From: CAYUPI01 sp964446585
Lineage (GTDB): Bacteria; Verrucomicrobiota; Verrucomicrobiia; Limisphaerales; UBA8199
Length of the DNA stretch: 64,000 nucleotides
NCBI GenBank assembly: GCA_964446585.1
Contig: CAYUPI010000006.1
Span: forward strand, 124,001-188,000
Direction of reading: 5' to 3'
Shown here: positions 28,045 to 37,978 of the stretch, in pieces
Layout of the letters: each line of letters begins with the position of its first letter
Numbering within the stretch: position 1 is the stretch's first letter
Notes under the pieces: model-generated
Databases searched by the model: none
Told to the model about the DNA's origin: nothing
What the model saw: only the letters and a program-made list of their open reading frames with translations
Program-made: the position numbers and the translations under genes

Positions 28045-29991
28045 TCAGGCCGACGGCCTTCTGCTCTCCAGCGCCTCAGGATTTTCCGGGTCGGCTTGCT
28101 CCGCCGGCACCGTCCACACGACCTCAAGTGGCTCGCGACTGGACAGTGTTTCCTGCACGCTCATGATGCTGGCGCCGCATTCGCCCAACCGACGCACGAC
28201 TTCCATCAGGGCGGTTTCCGGCACTCCAAATTGCCCGCGGTAATTATCGCTCAATACAAACAACACGCGCTCCTGGCTATCCAGCCCAACAGCGACAAGG
28301 TTGACGTCGATGCCTTCTAGCGCAGATTCCCGCGTCCCGAGAAAGGCCACCCCATGGTTGAAGCGCGCCAACTGTCCCTGATTGAGAAACCCGAGGCTGC
28401 CTCTTTCTGTAAAGAAAATTCCTTTGAACGCCGGGTCGTCCATGTCTTCGGACTCACCCAGGCGGACAAACCAGCAGTGGCTCGGACCGAACCTGCCCTC
28501 GGTGGAATTCCCGAACCGCTCGGCGAGGTTGCCGTAAGCCAGACGATTGAACCAATCATTTGGCGACGCGGGCTGAGCCAAGATTTTGCTTAACCACAAA
28601 TTCGGCAAAGGCCGGCTCGTTTCTGCTCGCTTGGGGGCGGGTTGGTCCGCCTCCGGTATTGGCCCACTCGCGAGTGGAGTAGGCGTCGGTGTGGATTCGA
28701 GCGATTCCAGACCAACTTTGCTGGCTCCGGTCAAATGCGCTGGTTTGGCGGGCGGCGGCGTGGGCGACGCTGGCTGCGGTTTGGCCTGCGATATCGGGCT
28801 CGAGCGGTCAGGTTGCAATTGAGGCTCGCCCGAAGGGTGAGGCGAGGGAGCGGCCTTCGCCTGCCGGTTAACAACCGGATGGCCGAACACGGCCGTTAGT
28901 TCCGCTGGATTAAGCCGCAGAAGATTCAGCAGCTGACTCAAATCGATGGTTTTTGGCCGGCCCTCCTCCTCCGGGAGGGCGACGATGTGATCGGGGCTCT
29001 GGGCGAGGTATTGTTCTCCGCCATCGGAGGTCCTTTGCTTGAACACCAGGTTTGGCGGGATGAGTTTCACTATAATTTCATTGCGCATCAGACCGCAGCG
29101 CTGCTGGTCCTGCAACAGCTCCAGCGACTGATTATCCAAGCGCTGCCGCTGGTTATGCGGCACGCCGGCGACCATTACTGGAAACTGGATGTCAAACCCG
29201 GTCGGCGAAGCTGCATTCTGGAAAATCACGACCTCCAGGCCGGCGCCAACGAGCCCGGTCGGGACATAGCGCTCGTTGAGCGCCTTCTCCAGCAAAGCGG
29301 TGTCGTTCCGACCGTTTTCGAAACTAAACAGCTCACCGTCGAGTTCGACCCAATCATGCAGAGCGCCTGTCGCCACTTTGCGCGGTTTGCGCATCAGTCC
29401 CTGCTGACTGAGGCTATTGAACCCGGCGACAGTCAGCCCGATGGTCGCGGCCGTGTCGCGGCCCTGACAGCAGTCAATATGGACCTGACCCCGCTTATCG
29501 ACCTCGACGCGAAAGCGCGGTCCCGCCGCGACCGGCTGCGGCGCTGCCTCCCGAACGGCCGAGCGGGGCTGCGCGTGGGCCTTTTGACGGGACAATTCCT
29601 GCGTCTCTCGTTCCAGGTGGAGCCACTCATTGAATAATCGCTCGAGTTTCGCGGCTCCGGCCGGGTCGCTGACCGCGATGGTTTCGCCGGCAATATTGAG
29701 ATGATCGAAGGCAATTTCCAGTCCGGCCGGCTCACCCGGAAGTTTCCCGCGGGCCGTCCATTTGTAATGATCCAACTGGCTCCAGTTCTTTAACGGCAGC
29801 AGCTCGATGGTTTCCTCGCCCAGGCTGAGCGTGAAAACCTCCAGCGTGCTGTCTCGGCCGCTGGCGGACGAAAAGGTAAGGCGCTTGCGAACTCTGAGCT
29901 CGGACGGTTTGTCCGCGGCAGAGGTACTCGCGGACGGCGTCTCCGGCCGGCCTGACCGGTCGCCCGAGGATGTCGGGTTCGTCCAGTCCAT
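28045..29991 (-). CDS. Two-domain protein of unknown function with Pro-rich linker
   Basis: 648 residues from ATG 29991, preceded by GGAAAG; a GTG at 30003 is alternative. The N-terminal domain (about 1-370) starts with acid/Ser-rich text and contains CCQGRDTAATIGLTVAGFNSL; a Pro/Ala-rich linker (about 370-470) leads to a C-terminal domain of about 180 residues (WLSKILAQPASPNDWFNRLAYG to the end). No signal peptide, no motif I recognise. It starts 48 nt after the DEAD-box helicase gene on the same strand, the gap being a word array, so the two may be cotranscribed. Function cannot be named. Confidence 0.6.
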   Translation of the reverse strand: MDWTNPTSSGDRSGRPETPSASTSAADKPSELRVRKRLTFSSASGRDSTLEVFTLSLGEETIELLPLKNWSQLDHYKWTARGKLPGEPAGLEIAFDHLNIAGETIAVSDPAGAAKLERLFNEWLHLERETQELSRQKAHAQPRSAVREAAPQPVAAGPRFRVEVDKRGQVHIDCCQGRDTAATIGLTVAGFNSLSQQGLMRKPRKVATGALHDWVELDGELFSFENGRNDTALLEKALNERYVPTGLVGAGLEVVIFQNAASPTGFDIQFPVMVAGVPHNQRQRLDNQSLELLQDQQRCGLMRNEIIVKLIPPNLVFKQRTSDGGEQYLAQSPDHIVALPEEEGRPKTIDLSQLLNLLRLNPAELTAVFGHPVVNRQAKAAPSPHPSGEPQLQPDRSSPISQAKPQPASPTPPPAKPAHLTGASKVGLESLESTPTPTPLASGPIPEADQPAPKRAETSRPLPNLWLSKILAQPASPNDWFNRLAYGNLAERFGNSTEGRFGPSHCWFVRLGESEDMDDPAFKGIFFTERGSLGFLNQGQLARFNHGVAFLGTRESALEGIDVNLVAVGLDSQERVLFVLSDNYRGQFGVPETALMEVVRRLGECGASIMSVQETLSSREPLEVVWTVPAEQADPENPEALESRRPSA

Positions 29992-30039
29992 GTTTCTTTC
30001 CACTTTCTACGTTCTGCTTTCTGCTTTCTCCCCTGCCCT
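29992..30039. repeat. Word array B between helicase and downstream gene
   Basis: On the reverse strand the gap reads as near-tandem AGAAAGCAGAAAGCAGAAC followed by GTAGAAAGTGGAAAG, running directly into the downstream start codon. The purine-rich GGAAAG end probably doubles as its ribosome site. Another example of a word array sitting exactly at a gene 5' end. Confidence 0.55.
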
Positions 30040-31275
<1,236 letters not shown>

Positions 31276-31278
31276 GGA

Positions 31279-33057
31279 TCAGTGCGGGTGCACTACGGAA
31301 ACTTCGGTTGGATGATTTGCCGCCTCGGGCGCGGCAGGCTCCGCAGTGGCAGGCTCCCCTGGCGGCATTCCTTCGGCGGGCTGCAGAGGCTCTTTTTGGC
31401 CCTCTTCAGGCAGGGACGCAGGAGTCGGCGGGTCTGCCTGTGGCTCGGTTGGCAGGACCGACTCTACGCCGACGGAGTCGGCGGCAGGCCCGGACGCAGC
31501 CTCCGGTGCTGAACCAGTCTCCAGAGCCTCGACGGGCGGAACCTCTGACGCGGCTACGGTAGATTGCTCCGGCGCCTTCGGTTGGGGCTTAGGGGGTCTG
31601 GGGACAGGTTTCTTGGCTGTCTCAAGTGTTCCGTTGGCGAATTCGATGACGTGACCCTGGTGAACAAGCCAATGGAGGTCAGCAATGACCGCTGTCTGCT
31701 CGGCAGTCGGTTGGGGCGGTTCGGCTGCCTGTTCAGACTGGGCGGGCGGGGAAGTCGGAGGAGGGGCCAAGGTTTCGATGAGCTGCCGGCGGCTGCACTT
31801 CGAGTTCGCATTGATGTAATCGACAATGCACTTCACACCGTCGGAAACGGGCGTGGCTTCCGTATCCAGATAATGCGGACGTGCCACCGAAACGTGGGTA
31901 ATGGTTTTGTTGACTTTGAAAAACTGGAGGCCGTGGGACGCGAACTGCTGGCTCAAGACCGTTGCGATCTGAAGTGGAAACCGGCGCTGATCTTCCCAAA
32001 CCTGACGAATCAAGCGCAGCAACTGCGGACTGCGCAGTGCGCGGGCGCCAGAGCCGCTCATGGTGTGTGTTTCGACCGGCTTGATGATGTTTTCCTTGTG
32101 GACCTCGCGAAAATGCTTCTCCACGGCTTCCATGCTGCTCAATCGGTGCGGCTCGGGCAGGTTCAGGCAAAGGTATTCGGTCGTGAAACTTTGTTCTTCG
32201 GTCCACTTCTTCACTACCTCCTCGTCGCGCACAATTCGAACGCGTGACTTGTACACCTCGAACGGCATTCGGGAAAAGCGCTCGGCGTGCAGTTTGCGCA
32301 GTTGGTTCTGGTAGTCGTGGTGGTTGGGCGGGCCGAGGATTTTTCCGCTCATACCGCACTGGGCGACGAAGGTGTATTTGCCTTTCGGCGGCTCGATGGC
32401 GGTGCGTTCGGCCTGGTAAAACGTGGTGAAGAATTTTTTCAGGACATGGGCGATCGCTTCGTCTTCGGAAAGCCAGAGTGACTCGTCCAAGGCGCACACG
32501 AAGAGCGGCTGCACCAATTGACCCGCGGCGTTCTTTTCGACGCCGAACGTGACCGCATGCCGCTCCGGTTTCTGCAGAATCATCTGCGCAATCCCGAAGA
32601 GCGGATAGGCCCGGCCGGTCATCTTGATCTGGCGCGCAAGCGATTCGACGCCCTTGTCGTCGGGTAGTAAAGAGACGTTGATTTCCGGCAGCGGCGGAGG
32701 GGGTTCACGACGCTCGGGCCGTTCGGGTCGTCCGTGCCCCGGGCGCTGCTCACGGTCCTCGCGTGGCGCGCCACGCCCCGGTGTGCGCCGGTCACCAGTG
32801 GGCGCTCGTTCCTGGCTTCCCTCAACCCGCGGCCTGCGAGGTCGCTCGGTCCGCGGACCTGAGTCCTCCCGACGCCGTCCGCCGGCCGCGTCGCGAGGCG
32901 GTCGTGAACGGCCCGGCCGCCGCTCGTCGCGCCGCTCGCCGCGCTGCTCCTCCCGGCCGTCGTACTGGGCATATTGTTTGGCAGAAGAAGGTTGCTGTGC
33001 CCAGGCAGGCAGGAACAGCTTCTCAAGATCAAACTCGCTTTCAGGTGCGGCACTCAT
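31279..33057 (-). CDS. Arg-rich, probably RNA-associated protein cotranscribed with a DEAD-box helicase
   Basis: 592 residues, start MSAAPESEFDLEKLFLPAWA. Residues about 25-120 are a low-complexity region dense in Arg, Glu, Gly and Pro (RERRDERRPGRSRPPRD style), typical of disordered RNA-binding tails. The central part (about 125-400) is a compact domain with ISLLPDDKGVESLARQIKMTGRAYPLF, CALDESLWLSEDEA, FVAQCGMSGKILGPPNHHDYQ and VARPHYLDTEA; the NHHDYQ segment is the kind of conserved text seen in a verrucomicrobial family. The C-terminal 150 residues are Pro/Ala/Glu-rich. No named family; an RNA or ribosome link is inferred from composition and from the helicase 3 nt downstream. A 26-bp palindrome lies just upstream of the start. 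Confidence 0.65.
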   Translation of the reverse strand: MSAAPESEFDLEKLFLPAWAQQPSSAKQYAQYDGREEQRGERRDERRPGRSRPPRDAAGGRRREDSGPRTERPRRPRVEGSQERAPTGDRRTPGRGAPREDREQRPGHGRPERPERREPPPPLPEINVSLLPDDKGVESLARQIKMTGRAYPLFGIAQMILQKPERHAVTFGVEKNAAGQLVQPLFVCALDESLWLSEDEAIAHVLKKFFTTFYQAERTAIEPPKGKYTFVAQCGMSGKILGPPNHHDYQNQLRKLHAERFSRMPFEVYKSRVRIVRDEEVVKKWTEEQSFTTEYLCLNLPEPHRLSSMEAVEKHFREVHKENIIKPVETHTMSGSGARALRSPQLLRLIRQVWEDQRRFPLQIATVLSQQFASHGLQFFKVNKTITHVSVARPHYLDTEATPVSDGVKCIVDYINANSKCSRRQLIETLAPPPTSPPAQSEQAAEPPQPTAEQTAVIADLHWLVHQGHVIEFANGTLETAKKPVPRPPKPQPKAPEQSTVAASEVPPVEALETGSAPEAASGPAADSVGVESVLPTEPQADPPTPASLPEEGQKEPLQPAEGMPPGEPATAEPAAPEAANHPTEVSVVHPH

Positions 33058-33066
33058 TCTATCGTC

Positions 33067-33092
33067 CGCGGCGCAATACGTGTTACGCCGCG
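33067..33092 (-). promoter_or_regulatory. 26-bp near-perfect palindrome ahead of the Arg-rich protein/helicase operon
   Basis: CGCGGCG (33067-33073) and CGCCGCG (33086-33092) flank the inner palindrome AATACGTGTT; 22 of 26 positions pair. It ends 9 nt before the ATG of the operon's first gene. It may be an operator for a dimeric repressor or an RNA hairpin that hides the start codon, the latter attractive because the operon encodes an RNA helicase. Confidence 0.5.
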
Positions 33093-33168
33093 TCTAGACC
33101 GTTGCTGGGAGCATGGAACGGGTCAGGCAGGATTGCAAGCGCGGCGTGCGGCGAAGTGTAGCCCCTTC

Positions 33169-35886
33169 TCAGTCTCGATCGGGCGCTGCCTGGACGGCCC
33201 ACACGGGGTATTCCGCCTTTGGTCCCTTCATCGCGTGCCACAAAATTTGGTTGAGCACATCCTCCGGACAGCGGTCCGCCGCCTGGAGCGGCAACCGGGC
33301 CGAGGCTCTCGCATTTTTTCGCAGCAACGAGTCGGAGATCTTTTTTGGCTCGGGATTCATCTCATCGAGAGGAACGTTGTTCGGGACTGCGGTGAATTGG
33401 GTGAGGTTTGGTTGTGTCGTGAAGCAATCGAACATAGGGGTGGCGGTGGCGTCGAAGATGTTCATCGGCGGCAAACCAAGGATTAACTCGATAGTTCGGA
33501 GCAGGCTGGTGTGGTTGTATTGAGTGCTGACAACCGCGCCGCGCCGCGTGTAGGGACTCACGACGTACGCGGTCGTGCGATAACCACTCACATGGTCCCA
33601 GCCCGCCTGGGGATCGTCCTCGATAACCAGGATGCACGTCTCTCGCCAGAACCGGCTGTGACTGACGGCTTCGACAATTTGGCCCAGCGCAAGATCATTG
33701 TCCGCCACCTGGGCCGCCGGTGTCGGCGAGTTCGCCTTCGTGCCGCTGGTGTGATCGTCGGGCAGGCACATGATTGCCAGATTCGGAAAGTCGCCCGATT
33801 GCTCGAATGCCTTCAATTCTTTGATGAACTGCGCGGCGCGAAATTGATCGGGAATGTTCATTGCCCAACCAACGGTGTTCGTGGCGAGGTAAGGCCGGAG
33901 CGATTCGATCGCCGGCCGGCTGTGGATTTCCAGCTCGCCGGTTTGCCGCGTAAAATCATGGTAGAAGTCCAAAAACTTCGGTTCTCTGGTCCGCGAGCGA
34001 TCCTTCCAATGCACCTCCGTAATAGCGAACTCGCCATAGTCCCGCAGCGATTTGCCATGGGCAATAGCGTTGTCCCAAATGAAGCCGGCCGGGGAATAGG
34101 CCAGCGCATCGACTTCGTTATCCCCCATGCCGTCGGGGTAGCTGCGCGGATAGCCGGCGAACGAGCGTTCCATGTAATCGGTTGTGAGGGCGCTGTCAGT
34201 CCATTGATGGCCGTCGGAACTTTGGATACCGGAGCAGTAAGTGTTGTCTAGCAGCACAAACTCGCGGCAGATTTTGTGCTGATTGGGCGTGACCCGCTCG
34301 CCAAAGACACAAAGCGATGGGTCGCCGTTGCCCTCAGGCAGGTCGCCCAGCACCTGGTCGTAGGTGCGGTTCTCTTTGATGATATAAAGGACATGTTTGA
34401 ACACGCTCGGTTCGCCGACGCGCTCCGGCACCGGCTGCGGCGGCCGGCCGGGCCGGGGCGGCAGAGCCGCCTGTTGAAGCAATGGATAACGAAGGTTGTC
34501 CAGCGCCACGTGAGTCATCGCCGCCAATTCCCTCGCGGAAGGAACTTTCATCAGGCTCAAAGAGCCGTGGTATTGATGCGAGTTGAATTCGGTTCGACCA
34601 TCCGACGCGCGCGAACGGCCCGGGCTGAGTCCTTTGATGTTGGCCACGTAAAGGGCATCGCGCCTGGCGTCGTGGGCAATGGCGCCAGGAAACCAGCCAA
34701 CCGGTATCAGGGCGAGTAGCTTGGATTTTCCCGGCTGAAAATCAAATACTGCCACGGCGTTTTGCGAAGCGTTGCAAACAAAGAGTCGCTTTCCGGCTCG
34801 ATCGAAGGCCAGCGCATCGGGTTGGGCTCCGAACAAATCGGCCGGGTTTTGCCGGGCGCCGACTGTCTCGACGATACGGTCGTCGCGAGTATCCAAAATT
34901 GTCAGCGAGTCGCTGCCGGCGTTGGCGACAACCAGCCAGCGTCGGTTGGGTGACAGGGCCATCGCGGAAGCGTGAAGGCCCGTCACGAGTTCGGAGCGGG
35001 GAGTGCGGAGTGGGGAATCTTTTGGTTCCACGATGATGATCGACACAGAGCCTTCGCAGGCGATGTGGCGAATGGGGTCAACACGAACGCGCGTGCCGCG
35101 ACCGGCGGGTCCGGTCAGTGAGTCCGCGTCCGGCCTTCGCCCGCCCCAATTACTCACATAGGCCTTTGCTCCCGCCAGCACGACATCGTAGGGCGCGAAG
35201 CCCACGTCCCAGAGCCGAAGCACTTGGCCCGTCGTTGCGTCCAACTCCGCCAGGCGGTTGGAGAGATTCAGAACGACGTACAAGCGTTTGCCATCGGTCG
35301 ACACGGCCAGGCCGGCCGGGATATCGGCCTTTCGGTCGCGCGTACCCGCCAGCGGCAGCGGCAGGCTGGACAAGGCGGTAGCCTTTCCGGAGTTCTCGAC
35401 GCCAAAAACTTTGATATCGCCTTCGACATTGGCGAGATAGATGCGCGAGCCATCGGGAGAAAAAACCAGTCCGGTATAGCTTGGCTGCGCCTTCTCATCG
35501 AGTTTCAGAATCTGGTCCGAAACCGGCCCGGAGGATGATTCCTCTCTTCTGCTCGGCGGCAGCGGCACGCGTTGCCTGATGTCTCCCGAAACAGGACTCA
35601 CGATGAACAACTCGTGCGTTTTGCCGGCGGTCGCCAGCAATGTGCCATCGGGGCTCAGCGCCAGTGCCTGTGGACGCAGTCCGGGCAACTCGACCAGTCG
35701 GCCAGCCGGCGTCAGGACTTGATTTACAGGTGTGTTGAAGCGGTTCTTGCCCGGGCGACCGACGGTTTCGATGGTAGAGAAAGCCGGCGTTCGGGCGGGC
35801 TGCGTGCGGCAACCTGCGCCGAAGACGGTAAGTAGAGCAATACTTGTCAAACTGGACTGCAGGAGCAGGTTGTTCTTCTGTTGCAC
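33169..35886 (-). CDS. Exported phosphoesterase (phospholipase C/acid phosphatase-like) with YncE-type beta-propeller
   Basis: About 905 residues from a GTG at 35886 that gives MQQKNNLLLQSSLTSIALLTVF then GAGC, a secretion signal with a possible (non-canonical) lipobox Cys; a TTG at 35964 is alternative and no ATG exists nearby. Residues about 60-430 form a YncE/NHL-like beta-propeller with repeated LALSPDG, LVFSPDGSRIYLAN, LAVSTDGKRLYVVLN and LAFDRAGKRLFVCN blades. The rest is a phosphoesterase domain opening with IIKENRTYDQVLGDLPEG, then SDGHQWTDSALTTDY, CLPDDHT and VIEDDPQAGWDHV metal-site segments. The fusion is common in soil bacteria; substrate unknown. A short word array is inserted in frame near residue 295. 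Confidence 0.85.
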   Translation of the reverse strand: MQQKNNLLLQSSLTSIALLTVFGAGCRTQPARTPAFSTIETVGRPGKNRFNTPVNQVLTPAGRLVELPGLRPQALALSPDGTLLATAGKTHELFIVSPVSGDIRQRVPLPPSRREESSSGPVSDQILKLDEKAQPSYTGLVFSPDGSRIYLANVEGDIKVFGVENSGKATALSSLPLPLAGTRDRKADIPAGLAVSTDGKRLYVVLNLSNRLAELDATTGQVLRLWDVGFAPYDVVLAGAKAYVSNWGGRRPDADSLTGPAGRGTRVRVDPIRHIACEGSVSIIIVEPKDSPLRTPRSELVTGLHASAMALSPNRRWLVVANAGSDSLTILDTRDDRIVETVGARQNPADLFGAQPDALAFDRAGKRLFVCNASQNAVAVFDFQPGKSKLLALIPVGWFPGAIAHDARRDALYVANIKGLSPGRSRASDGRTEFNSHQYHGSLSLMKVPSARELAAMTHVALDNLRYPLLQQAALPPRPGRPPQPVPERVGEPSVFKHVLYIIKENRTYDQVLGDLPEGNGDPSLCVFGERVTPNQHKICREFVLLDNTYCSGIQSSDGHQWTDSALTTDYMERSFAGYPRSYPDGMGDNEVDALAYSPAGFIWDNAIAHGKSLRDYGEFAITEVHWKDRSRTREPKFLDFYHDFTRQTGELEIHSRPAIESLRPYLATNTVGWAMNIPDQFRAAQFIKELKAFEQSGDFPNLAIMCLPDDHTSGTKANSPTPAAQVADNDLALGQIVEAVSHSRFWRETCILVIEDDPQAGWDHVSGYRTTAYVVSPYTRRGAVVSTQYNHTSLLRTIELILGLPPMNIFDATATPMFDCFTTQPNLTQFTAVPNNVPLDEMNPEPKKISDSLLRKNARASARLPLQAADRCPEDVLNQILWHAMKGPKAEYPVWAVQAAPDRD
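34991..35016. repeat. Word array C inside the phosphoesterase coding region
   Basis: The forward strand reads TCGGAGCGGGGAGTGCGGAG followed by TGGGGA, tandem copies of a GGAGTGCGGAGT word; on the coding strand it encodes DSPLRTPRSEL. It shares the exact 11-mer AGTGCGGAGTG (35002-35012) with the array inside the DinG-like gene (40032-40042). It lies in a loop between propeller blades. Confidence 0.55.
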
Positions 35887-36008
35887 GAAATCAGTAAAAC
35901 CATTCGTCGTCTCGAATGGAATATCTATCTCGACTCGAATATCCACTTCCCGAATCGAGTCCAACGGTGTAACCTAAGGCGTATCTGAGTAGCACGGCAT
36001 TGGGCGCT

Positions 36009-36788
36009 ATGAACCTGAGGGTTTCATTCGGTCTGCTTTGTGGGCTGGCAGCAGTGGCGGCAACAACCGCCAGCCTCGCAGCACAGGAGGCAAGCAAGCC
36101 CTCGCCAGGTTTTCCGCCCGGAGAGCCAGTGGTCGAGAGCCACCAGGTGTCCTCAACCAACCTTTCGGCGCCGGCCAGCGCCGCTGTGAGTACACATCCA
36201 TCCGGAGTTCCGCCGGAAGCCAATCAAAAGGTTGCTGCAGGACCGATGCCGCCCGGTGCTTACGTTTCACCCTGGCTAATCGATATCGTCAAACTGGTCC
36301 AGGCGGGGATCGACCAGGGAGTCATGCTAACCTTCATCGACTCAGCCGGCACCTTCAACCTGGACGCCGACCAAATCATTTACCTGCGCGACTTGAAGGT
36401 TTCGGCAGATGTAATCACTGCCATGATGCAGCACGATTCCGAGATCGTCTCCGGCCTGCGGTCGTCAGGTGGAGCTATATCCGGTTCCCACCCCGGGCTC
36501 CACTTAACTTTTGTCCAGGGTGATTCTCCAGGTGCGGATGCCGCGACGCAGGCGCACAGTGCAGCTTTATCTGAATCCACCGCGACAACAGCAGAGGCAG
36601 AACCCGTACCCGGGCAACTCACGCCCCTGGTATGGCGCGAGCCGCCACAGCAATCCCAGGTGCTCCCGACGAGGGCGCTAGTCTCGCCAGTCCGGCTGCC
36701 CTATGCGGTGCCATTGACTGATCCTATTATCATGATCCAGGGCGAGGGCAGGAGCCCCAACCTGGTGGTAATCGAATTATTCCCTTAG
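36009..36788 (+). CDS. Exported protein of unknown function
   Basis: 259 residues from ATG 36009; MNLRVSFGLLCGLAAVAATT to SLAAQ is a clear signal peptide. After a Pro/Ser/Ala-rich segment comes a small helical domain, residues about 90-145 (VKLVQAGIDQGVMLTFIDSAG, FNLDADQIIYLRDLKVSADVI), of a kind often met in verrucomicrobial exported proteins. The rest is low-complexity Pro/Ala/Ser sequence. Function unknown. Its last 12 nt overlap the convergent decarboxylase-like gene. Confidence 0.65.
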   Translation: MNLRVSFGLLCGLAAVAATTASLAAQEASKPSPGFPPGEPVVESHQVSSTNLSAPASAAVSTHPSGVPPEANQKVAAGPMPPGAYVSPWLIDIVKLVQAGIDQGVMLTFIDSAGTFNLDADQIIYLRDLKVSADVITAMMQHDSEIVSGLRSSGGAISGSHPGLHLTFVQGDSPGADAATQAHSAALSESTATTAEAEPVPGQLTPLVWREPPQQSQVLPTRALVSPVRLPYAVPLTDPIIMIQGEGRSPNLVVIELFP

Positions 36789-37934
36789 CTTAGCTTCGCT
36801 TTGTGCATTCACATGCACGATCTTCGCGGGCGGGAAACCATTGAACCACGTCGCAGAGGCGCTGCTGTAAGCCCCGATGTTTTGGGAATAGACCAGGTCT
36901 TCGATCTCCAGTTCCGGCAACTCTTCCGAAAGCGAAATTGTGTCGAGCGCATCGCAAGTCTGGCCGAACACGGCGCAAATTTCGGTTCTTCCTTTTCTGA
37001 AGGCCTTCAAGTGATATTGGCAGTGATCGAAAATGATCCCGCTGAACGTGTGATAAACGCTGTCGTCAATATAGTAACAGCGCTTCCCGTCGCGGATGGC
37101 CTTGCCGATGATGCGGGCCACGGCCGTTGCCGCAGTCGCGATGAGAAACCGCCCCGGCTCGGCCAGAATCTGGATTTCTTTGGGAAATAACCGCTCGATC
37201 TCGACATTGATCTTCCGGGCCAGGGCGCTGAACGGCTTGACGTGCTCGTTATACGGCGCGGGAAAGCCACCACCGATATCTAGGATCTTGATTTCATGAC
37301 CGCGGGATTTGGCCTCGCGTAACACGGCCGCCGCCATCTCGAGCGCCTGGACGAAATTCTCGAAATTGGTGCACTGGCTGCCGACATGGAAGCTGATGCC
37401 CTCAACCACCAGTCCCATCTGGAACGCAGCGACTATGAGGTCAACCGCCTCGCCCGCATCACAGCCGAATTTTGAGGAGAGCTCGACCATCGAGCCGGTG
37501 TTGGGGACCCGCAGGCGCAACACCAGGCCGGCATGCGGCGCAAATTGTTTAATCTTCTGCAACTCGGCCACGTTGTCGTAACTGACCAGGGGTTTATACC
37601 GATCCAACGCCTGGAGAGTTTCCTTTGGCTTGGTGGGGTTGGCGTAGATGATTTTGTCCCATATAAAATCCTGCTGTTCCTTCGGAGGCAGGTGTTTGAT
37701 GTTTTCGTAAACCAGCATGAACTCCGGCAGTGATGCGACATCGAAACTCGCTCCAGCGCGGTAAAGAGTCCGCACGATGGCCGGCTCGGCGTTGGCTTTG
37801 ACCGCGTAGTAAGCCTGCACTTTGGGCAGATGCCGCTGGAACGCCGCATAGTTTTGCCGGATGACATTGTGGTCGATCACGACCACCGGTGTGCCGTGCC
37901 GGCGGGCAGTGCGTTCGAGTTGCTTGGCAGTCAT
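36777..37934 (-). CDS. Fold-type III PLP decarboxylase (ornithine/lysine decarboxylase-like)
   Basis: 385 residues from ATG 37934; the frame is open further upstream, but that text lacks conservation and overlaps the neighbour gene. The Schiff-base Lys lies in QAYYAVKANAEP, the phosphate-binding Gly loop in LDIGGGFPAPY, the Glu in ILAEPGRFL, and the second-subunit active-site Cys in FGQTCDALD, the hallmark of eukaryotic-type ornithine decarboxylase. It should make putrescine (or cadaverine). It sits 44 nt downstream of the deoxyhypusine-synthase-like gene on the same strand, so together they form a polyamine module. Confidence 0.9.
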   Translation of the reverse strand: MTAKQLERTARRHGTPVVVIDHNVIRQNYAAFQRHLPKVQAYYAVKANAEPAIVRTLYRAGASFDVASLPEFMLVYENIKHLPPKEQQDFIWDKIIYANPTKPKETLQALDRYKPLVSYDNVAELQKIKQFAPHAGLVLRLRVPNTGSMVELSSKFGCDAGEAVDLIVAAFQMGLVVEGISFHVGSQCTNFENFVQALEMAAAVLREAKSRGHEIKILDIGGGFPAPYNEHVKPFSALARKINVEIERLFPKEIQILAEPGRFLIATAATAVARIIGKAIRDGKRCYYIDDSVYHTFSGIIFDHCQYHLKAFRKGRTEICAVFGQTCDALDTISLSEELPELEIEDLVYSQNIGAYSSASATWFNGFPPAKIVHVNAQSEAKLRE

Positions 37935-37978
37935 GCCGGAGCGTGCTTCCGGGCCTGGCGGGATGCGGCCGACCGGCG

